A stretch of DNA of 64,000 bases from NCBI GenBank assembly GCA_018673255.1, contig JABHDC010000245.1, positions 124,001-188,000 of the forward strand. Direction: 5' to 3'. The notes under the pieces were generated by a model. That model was not told where the DNA came from, searched no databases, and saw only the letters and a list, made by a program, of their open reading frames with translations. This document shows positions 58,646-64,000 of the stretch, in pieces. The number at the start of each line of letters is the position of its first letter. Positions within the stretch are counted from its first letter, which is position 1. This stretch comes from Gemmatimonadota bacterium (GTDB lineage: Bacteria > Latescibacterota > UBA2968 > UBA8231). The position numbers were made by a program, and so were the translations under genes.

Positions 58646-61600
58646 ATGCGTAGCGCTGTCTGTGATCGCCGCCGTATTCGATGTCGCGGCACGTGGCGAA
58701 ATCTGGATGGCACCAATGGGCTGCCCGGGCCGGTGATCAGTCTGTTCCAGGACGATCATGGGTTCCTCTGGATGGGCACGTGGGGCAGTGGTGCGGTTCG
58801 ATACGATGGCGACGCCATGCGAGTCTTCGGTGTCGCCGACGGCATGTCCGGAGACACCGTCTGGGGAATTTCGCAGGATCTGGATGGTCACATCTGGTTC
58901 GCCGCCACACAGGGCGTGTGCAGGTGGGATGGCCAGCAATTCCACTCTTACGGCGTGGAAGACGGCTTGCCCCACCACCAGAGCAATTACATCTACACCG
59001 ATGCGCAGGGCAGGATCTGGGTCGCTACCGAGGCTGGGGTCGCGGTCTGGAATGGAAAACGATTCGACAGCTTCGGGCTGTCAGAGGGACTGAGCCTGGC
59101 CCGCGTCGAGCACATTACTGAAGACAGTCAGGGTGGCTTGTGGCTGGCAGGAGATGGTGGTGCGGCCAGGTATGATGGCGAGCAGTTCGAGGTCTGGACG
59201 TCGATGGGAGGGGAGGAACTGGGTTTCATCGAGACGGCCGTCGTCGATCACCAGGACCGGCTTTACCTGGGCACTGAGAAGGGGCTCTTCGTGCGTGCGC
59301 CCGACGGCGATGTCTCCCGCATACGCGCCAGTGATGGCCTGGTTCACGATGTGGTCCGCGACCTGTGCGTCGATGATGCCGGCAATGTGTGGGTGGCGGC
59401 ACGTGGTGGCGTCAGCTGTCTGGACGAGGTGGGGGCACTCAATTTCACCCTTGCCGATGGGTTGGTGAACAATCAGCTGACCAGTGTCACCCAGGATCAG
59501 GCCGGTGACATGTGGTTTGGCAGTTTCGGCGGCATCAGCCAGTATAGCCAGTCCTTCACTTCCCTGACCCAGGCCGATGGGCTGGCCGGTGACGACATGC
59601 GATCGGTGATCACCGACCGTCGTGGCCACCGCTGGCTTGCCACGATCAGCGGGCTGAGCCGCTTCGATGGCGAGAATCTGGTTACCTATGAGGAGAGCGA
59701 CGGACTGCCCGACCACCGGGTCTTCTCCGTGTGTGAGGCGCGTGATGGCACCATCTGGGTGGGCACCGAAGGGGGCCTGTGCCGGTGGGATCCGGAGGCC
59801 GCCCGATTCGAAAACTGGACAACGGCGGATGGTCTGGTTCACAACCGCGTCTACCGGATATCTGAAGACGGGCAAGGCAATCTGTGGCTGGCTACCGAAG
59901 GCGGGCTGAGTTGTCGCCGCCCCGATGGCCGATTCGACAATTGGACCACGGCGCAGGGACTCGTCCACGACGATGTCAACACGGCCGCTATGGACTCTCA
60001 GGGGCAACTATGGATTGCCACCGAGGGCGGCCTCAGCCGCTTTGATGGCGAGCACTTCACGAATTTCGCCGCCCCCGACGTGCCGGCTCTGGAGCGTTGC
60101 CACGATGTGATCGTCGATCGCGAGGATGTCGTATGGGTCGCCACCAGCGCCGGTGTCTGGCGTTGGCGGGATGGTGAAACGCAGGTCTGGACGCAGGCCG
60201 ATGGCTTGGGCAATGACCAGGTCCTGCGTTTGTACAAGGATCGCATGGGTTTTCTGTGGATGTCGACCTGGGGTGGTCTGAGTCGGTTCGATGGTCAGGT
60301 CTTCCAGACCCTGACGTCGGAGGACGGACTGGCCTCCAGCATCGTATTGGCCATCGACGAAGACGAGCAGGGCCGCTTCTGGTTCGGCACGACGGCGGGA
60401 CTCACGGTGTTCCACCCACCCGTGGCCACGGCACCACCCGTCTACATCCGCGCCGTCGTCGCCGATCGGCGCTATGAAGACTTTGATGGACCTGTGCAGC
60501 TGACGGCATCTTCGTCGCTGACGGCCATCGAATTTGCCAGCGTCAGCTTCAAGACACGACGCGGCCGACTCGTCTATCGATACCGTCTCGACGGGGTCGA
60601 CGACGACTGGCAGACGACGCAGGAGCGGCGGGTCGAATATGAGGGTCTGCCACCTGGCGACTATCAATTCCACGTCAGTGCCATCGATCGTGATCTGAAC
60701 TATTCAATGCCGGCAGTACTGGCGTTGCATGTCCTGCCGGATACGCGTGATGAAAAGATCGATGAGTTGGAACGGCGGGTGCAGGCTCGTACCCAGGTGT
60801 TGCAGGAGCAGAATCAGGTTCTCGAAGGCACACTGGACGAACTGCGGCAGACCCAGGGCCAGCTCATTGTGCAGGAGAAGATGGCCGCCCTCGGTTCACT
60901 GGTTGCCGGCATCGCTCACGAACTCAATACGCCACTGGGCACGATGCGCAGCTCTGCCGATGTCCTGACCCGGGGCCTGGAACGGCTGCGACGGCTGCTG
61001 GATACCCGTACAGCCGAAGCGACCAGCGACGCGGCGGCTGATGAGCGGCAGCAGGAGCGTGTACTCAAGGTTCTGGGTGACAGCAACGGTGCAACGGGCA
61101 CGGCCATCGATCGGCTGGCACGGATCGTGGACGGCCTCAAGACCTTCACCCATCTGGATCGTGCCGAATACGAGCGCGTGGATATTCATGAGGGGCTTGA
61201 TTCGGCGCTGACCCTGTTGGAACCGCAATTGCCGACGGGAATTCGTGTCGAGCGGGAGTACGGCTCGCTGCCCAAGGTGTATTGCTATCCGCAGGAGTTG
61301 AACCAGGTCTTCATGAATCTGCTGATGAATGCCAAACAGGCGCTCGAACAGGCGGAAACGGGCACGATCCACGTGCGCACACACCTGGATGACACGTATG
61401 TCGTCATTGAGATCACCGACGACGGCGTCGGGATTGAGCCGGAGCGTTTGCAGCGGATCTTCGATCCGGCCTTTGCTCGCAAAGAACAACGGGTCGGCAT
61501 GGGACTCGGACTGCCCACCAGCTACAACATTGTGCGCAAGCACGCCGGTACGATCGACGTTGATAGTGAGCCCGGTCGAGGGACCCAGGTGACCGTGCGT

Positions 61601-61684
61601 CTGCCGACCAGTGAACCCAAGCGCCGCGGTCCACCTCCTCTGCGGCGGGCACCAAAGCGAGCTGCTGAAGGTATAGAATCATGA
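58646..61684 (+). CDS. Soluble two-component-propeller histidine kinase
   Basis: 1012 residues. The protein begins directly with Reg_prop blades (VISLFQDDHGFLWMGTWG) and has no signal peptide; many blades continue to ~590 (WLATEGGLSCRRPDG, WIATEGGLSRFDGEHF). A Y_Y_Y domain (~610-690; IEFASVSFKTRRGRLVYRYR) is followed by a coiled coil (IDELERRVQARTQVLQEQNQ) without an intervening membrane span. HisKA has H758 (IAHELNTPLGTM), and HATPase has LLMNAKQALEQA, DDGVGIEPE and GMGLGLPTSY. It ends with a basic Pro/Arg tail. No response regulator is adjacent, so the partner is elsewhere. Confidence 0.92.
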   Translation: MRSAVCDRRRIRCRGTWRNLDGTNGLPGPVISLFQDDHGFLWMGTWGSGAVRYDGDAMRVFGVADGMSGDTVWGISQDLDGHIWFAATQGVCRWDGQQFHSYGVEDGLPHHQSNYIYTDAQGRIWVATEAGVAVWNGKRFDSFGLSEGLSLARVEHITEDSQGGLWLAGDGGAARYDGEQFEVWTSMGGEELGFIETAVVDHQDRLYLGTEKGLFVRAPDGDVSRIRASDGLVHDVVRDLCVDDAGNVWVAARGGVSCLDEVGALNFTLADGLVNNQLTSVTQDQAGDMWFGSFGGISQYSQSFTSLTQADGLAGDDMRSVITDRRGHRWLATISGLSRFDGENLVTYEESDGLPDHRVFSVCEARDGTIWVGTEGGLCRWDPEAARFENWTTADGLVHNRVYRISEDGQGNLWLATEGGLSCRRPDGRFDNWTTAQGLVHDDVNTAAMDSQGQLWIATEGGLSRFDGEHFTNFAAPDVPALERCHDVIVDREDVVWVATSAGVWRWRDGETQVWTQADGLGNDQVLRLYKDRMGFLWMSTWGGLSRFDGQVFQTLTSEDGLASSIVLAIDEDEQGRFWFGTTAGLTVFHPPVATAPPVYIRAVVADRRYEDFDGPVQLTASSSLTAIEFASVSFKTRRGRLVYRYRLDGVDDDWQTTQERRVEYEGLPPGDYQFHVSAIDRDLNYSMPAVLALHVLPDTRDEKIDELERRVQARTQVLQEQNQVLEGTLDELRQTQGQLIVQEKMAALGSLVAGIAHELNTPLGTMRSSADVLTRGLERLRRLLDTRTAEATSDAAADERQQERVLKVLGDSNGATGTAIDRLARIVDGLKTFTHLDRAEYERVDIHEGLDSALTLLEPQLPTGIRVEREYGSLPKVYCYPQELNQVFMNLLMNAKQALEQAETGTIHVRTHLDDTYVVIEITDDGVGIEPERLQRIFDPAFARKEQRVGMGLGLPTSYNIVRKHAGTIDVDSEPGRGTQVTVRLPTSEPKRRGPPPLRRAPKRAAEGIES

Positions 61685-61741
61685 ACCGGCTCCGCTTCCC
61701 GATGGTATTTCCCCCGGCCCTTGCCCCCGAGTGCCTCTGAA

Positions 61742-62314
61742 GTGAAGCGGATTGTCATCATTGGTCCTGGCGGGGCGGGCAAGTCCACCCTGGCACTCCA
61801 GCTGGGGGCGGTCCTCGATCTGCCGGTGATTCATCTGGACCGGGAGCTATGGCAGCCAGGCTGGGTGATCACGCCCCGAGACAGTCAGGTTCGCCTGCAG
61901 GCGGAGATGGTCACTGGCGATCGCTGGATCATCGATGGCAACTACGGCGCGACGCTGCAGATCCGATTGACCGCTGCCGATACCGTGCTGTTCCTCGACC
62001 TGCATCCGCTGCGATGTCTCTGGCGGGTTTTCAAGCGAAGCATTCGGTATCGTGGTCGCACGCGACCGGATATGGGGCCAGGGTGTCTGGAGCGGTGGCC
62101 GAATCGAGAATTCCTGACCTGGATCGCCACCTACCGTCGCCGTAAACGACCGGCGGTTCGACAGATGCTGGGTCAGTTGTCATCCTCCACGGATGTGCAC
62201 GAACTGCGCTCACCTCGACAGGTGCGCCATTTTCTCAAAGAGATCACCCTGCGCCACGCACTCGGCGAAGCGGCGCTGGCAGCGGCACTGAACGAGCGGG
62301 CAAGATTCGGGTGA
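61742..62314 (+). CDS. P-loop kinase (FlaR/topology-modulation-like)
   Basis: 190 residues from a GTG at 61742. The P-loop IIGPGGAGKSTLALQL is followed by PVIHLDRELWQPGW, and DRWIIDGNYGATLQIRL, which are the motifs of adenylate-kinase-like FlaR proteins. ADTVLFLDLHPLRCLW and GPGCLERWPNREFLTW come next. Such proteins phosphorylate unknown small substrates despite the historical name. It overlaps the following UxuA-like gene by 4 bases. An in-frame TTG 21 bases upstream is an alternative start. Confidence 0.88.
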   Translation: MKRIVIIGPGGAGKSTLALQLGAVLDLPVIHLDRELWQPGWVITPRDSQVRLQAEMVTGDRWIIDGNYGATLQIRLTAADTVLFLDLHPLRCLWRVFKRSIRYRGRTRPDMGPGCLERWPNREFLTWIATYRRRKRPAVRQMLGQLSSSTDVHELRSPRQVRHFLKEITLRHALGEAALAAALNERARFG

Positions 62315-63327
62315 AGATCAGCCTCCCCGCTCCCGAGTTGTCACAACAGCGCCTCGAATCCTATCGCCGGATGGGCGTGCAAGTCGTCACCGTTCCCCGG
62401 CGCCTGCGTACAGAGGCCACTCAGCGTCCCATCAAACCCCTGGTCCCTCCTGCGGCGACAGGTGAAACGACATCGCAGGCCCCGCCACCGGATCCGCAGG
62501 AACTGGCTCGCATCGTGGCACGGTGTTGCGAATTCGGGCTGGAACCCGGGTCCATCGATTGGGGGCTGTCGACGGCGATCTTGTCGGGTGAGCCACGACG
62601 AGAACAGGATCTGTCGCTCTTCAACGAGAGCGTTCGGATCATCGGCGCATCGGGCATCGGGGTGATCACGCTGAACTTTACGCGGCTGCGTGCCTCCGAA
62701 GGTTACCGTCTGGCACCGGGGGCCGGTCGTGGTGGCGCGGACCTGCGTGACTTCGATGCAACGCGCATCGACGGGTTGCCGCCGCTGCCTGCCGTGGGCG
62801 AGCATGACGAGGCCGCCATGTGGGATCGCCTGATCTGGTTTCTGGAGGGGGCCGTGCCGGTGGCGGCCAGCGCCGGGGTACGATTTGCGATGCATCCGAA
62901 TGACCCACCCGTGCCCAGCTTCCGCGGCGTGGCGCAGCCGCTGCACAATCTGGCCGCCATGCAGCGGCTCGTGCAGGCTGTCGACGATCCGGCCAATGGC
63001 ATCTTCCTGGATACCGGTGTCGCAACCGAATGGGGGGAGGATGCCGTGGCTGTCGTGGACTGGTTCGCGCGTCGTGATCGGGTGTCGCTGGCGCATGTAC
63101 GCAATGTGCAGGTCGATGAACCCATGCGTCGTTATGCGGAGACCTTCGTCGACGCCGGAGATGCCGACATTGGCGCCTGCCTGCGTTGTCTGGCCGATTG
63201 CGGTTACAAGGGTGGGATCGATCCCGACCATACGCCGCGCTTCACGGTCGATGGCTCCGATCTGGCCATTGGATGGAGTTGGGCGCTGGGTGCCCTGGCC
63301 GGTTGGCGGGATGCCGCGGTGGGATGA
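62311..63327 (+). CDS. Mannonate dehydratase-like (UxuA-family) enzyme 2, divergent
   Basis: 338 residues from a GTG overlapping the preceding stop (GTGA). The family signals FAMHPNDPPVPSFRGVAQPL, SLAHVRNVQVDEP and GIDPDHTPRFTVDG are kept, but the segment aligned with the UxuA metal-ligand Cys reads GIFLDTGVATEWGED and has no Cys there. The first 60 residues include a Pro-rich insert (LVPPAATGETTSQAPPPDPQ). It may use a different metal set or act on another aldonate. It is the last gene of the sugar-acid operon. Confidence 0.82.
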   Translation: MKISLPAPELSQQRLESYRRMGVQVVTVPRRLRTEATQRPIKPLVPPAATGETTSQAPPPDPQELARIVARCCEFGLEPGSIDWGLSTAILSGEPRREQDLSLFNESVRIIGASGIGVITLNFTRLRASEGYRLAPGAGRGGADLRDFDATRIDGLPPLPAVGEHDEAAMWDRLIWFLEGAVPVAASAGVRFAMHPNDPPVPSFRGVAQPLHNLAAMQRLVQAVDDPANGIFLDTGVATEWGEDAVAVVDWFARRDRVSLAHVRNVQVDEPMRRYAETFVDAGDADIGACLRCLADCGYKGGIDPDHTPRFTVDGSDLAIGWSWALGALAGWRDAAVG

Positions 63328-63696
63328 AACGTGCTTCGTCGACGGTGGGGCGCACACCTGGGGTTTGGGCTGCGGGTTGGCGAGCCGCTGCGCTGGGCTC
63401 TGAGTCCTCTGTGGTTCTTGCGGGGTATGGGCGGCGCCCATGTCGCCTCCGGCATGCGCGCCACCATCGACGCGGGCGTACCGTGTCCGCCCAGGATCCT
63501 CAGTCAGATCGTCCGGTCGCTGGTGTGACGGGGATGCCTCTTCGGGTAGTCCTACCGATCAAGCGGCCTTCCAGCAGGGAGCCTGACAGCCCGCTCTCAC
63601 AACCCTCCGAATCTGGAAACCTCTACTTGACTACTCTGGCCCAATAAGATCTCATGTTGTACGCAATTTGCAGATTTCACATACACTTGCACCCAT
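63328..63696. other. 369-bp intergenic region, no gene seen
   Basis: It has no credible gene; short open frames here lack family features and clear starts. The right end (about 63630-63690) is AT-richer than its surroundings. I see no strong terminator, although the operon before it should end here and the minus-strand acetyltransferase also ends here. Confidence 0.4.
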
Positions 63697-64000
63697 TTAC
63701 TCATCGATGAAATGTTGGGCGTAGGAGTAGAAATCGAGGCATCGGAAGCCAAGTCGCTGGTACAGACTGAAGGCCGGCTCCCAGGTCCGCCCGGTACGGA
63801 GCCAGAACTGCCTCCCGCGATCACCGTGACGCTCGGCAAGCTTCTGCATGCATCGGATGATGACGTACTCCCCCAGACCCATTCCGCGATGGGTCGAGGC
63901 AACGCCAATCTGAGACAGTGTGAGATCCCCGCCATTCGAACAGGTGCCGATCGCCAATGCGACGTTTTGATCGTCGTCTCCCAGGACAACCCAGGCCTGG
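63697..64000 (-). CDS. GNAT-family acetyltransferase, 5' part outside the window
   Basis: The C-terminal 100 residues are visible and the frame stays open to the right edge (…QAWVVLGDDDQNVALAIG). LSQIGVASTHRGMGLGEYVI contains R-G-M-G-L-G, the acetyl-CoA loop, and WEPAFSLYQRLGFRCLDFYS is the usual motif B. The final residues are SYAQHFIDE. The acceptor is unknown. The start lies beyond the window. Confidence 0.88.
   Translation of the reverse strand, partial: QAWVVLGDDDQNVALAIGTCSNGGDLTLSQIGVASTHRGMGLGEYVIIRCMQKLAERHGDRGRQFWLRTGRTWEPAFSLYQRLGFRCLDFYSYAQHFIDE

Noticed and set aside
63331..63528. 65-residue open frame after the second UxuA-like gene
   Set aside because: No ribosome site, no recognisable motif, Arg/Trp-rich composition like a shadow frame.

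Overview
The window is GC-rich, densely coded, double-stranded chromosomal DNA with no rRNA, tRNA, CRISPR array, phage or insertion-sequence transposase that I could recognise. Two features point to a free-living or host-associated bacterium of the FCB side of the tree. The first is C-terminal PNPF-type secretion/sorting tails on two exported proteins. The second is very large two-component propeller sensor kinases alongside many scattered single-copy degradative enzymes (sulfatase, phytanoyl-CoA-dioxygenase-like proteins, Gfo/Idh/MocA, GHL6, DUF4091, beta-helix, DUF5107). My best guess is a Latescibacterota-like or Poribacteria-like genome. That is an inference from gene content; no marker gene is present.

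Layout. 0-1 kb: end of a creatininase-family gene and a Phd/RelE-type toxin-antitoxin (TA) pair with a 9-bp-periodic GTAC operator. 1-14 kb: a DUF455/ATP-grasp-like fusion, a DUF4874/DUF4832 lipoprotein, an oxidoreductase divergent from an amidohydrolase, three small-molecule oxygenase/epimerase genes, a sulfatase and a superfamily 1 helicase. Two copies of a ~180-bp fold-back element (6881-7059 and 11602-11784) lie between these genes. 14-24.5 kb: purD and small housekeeping genes, a decayed acetyltransferase, a GHL6 glycosidase-like protein, a HigBA-type TA pair, a beta-helix protein and a DUF4091 glycosidase-like protein. 24.6-34.8 kb: a coherent signalling-to-surface locus. It runs from a CBM9-like/propeller histidine kinase to an overlapping NtrC-type sigma-54 activator, then a 345-bp regulatory gap with several perfect inverted repeats and a textbook -24/-12 promoter. 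Downstream are an exported propeller-like protein with a sorting tail and two duplicated collagen-like proteins carrying different C-terminal heads, ended by strong terminators.

34.9-40.6 kb: three TA-type loci (VapBC-like, Phd plus a deleted PIN toxin, FitAB-like), a secreted vanadium-haloperoxidase-like protein and a methyltransferase remnant, so this stretch shows both acquisition and decay. 40.6-50 kb: glycoside-related and sugar-kinase genes, a CDP-alcohol transferase, a uroporphyrinogen-decarboxylase-family gene, a DUF5107 protein and a calcium-binding-like protein. 50-55.5 kb: SDR, phytanoyl-CoA dioxygenase, thioesterase, receiver-HDOD regulator and C45 acyltransferase. 55.6-63.3 kb: a tightly overlapping operon of sugar-acid enzymes (two mannonate-dehydratase-like proteins, a sugar isomerase, a conserved unknown) that also encodes a second propeller histidine kinase. 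That kinase lacks both signal peptide and membrane span. The window ends in a partial GNAT acetyltransferase.

The most promising undescribed items are the sigma-54-driven collagen-like surface locus, the paired fold-back element, the soluble propeller kinase inside a sugar-acid operon, and a phytanoyl-CoA-dioxygenase-like protein whose HxD motif reads HxG.
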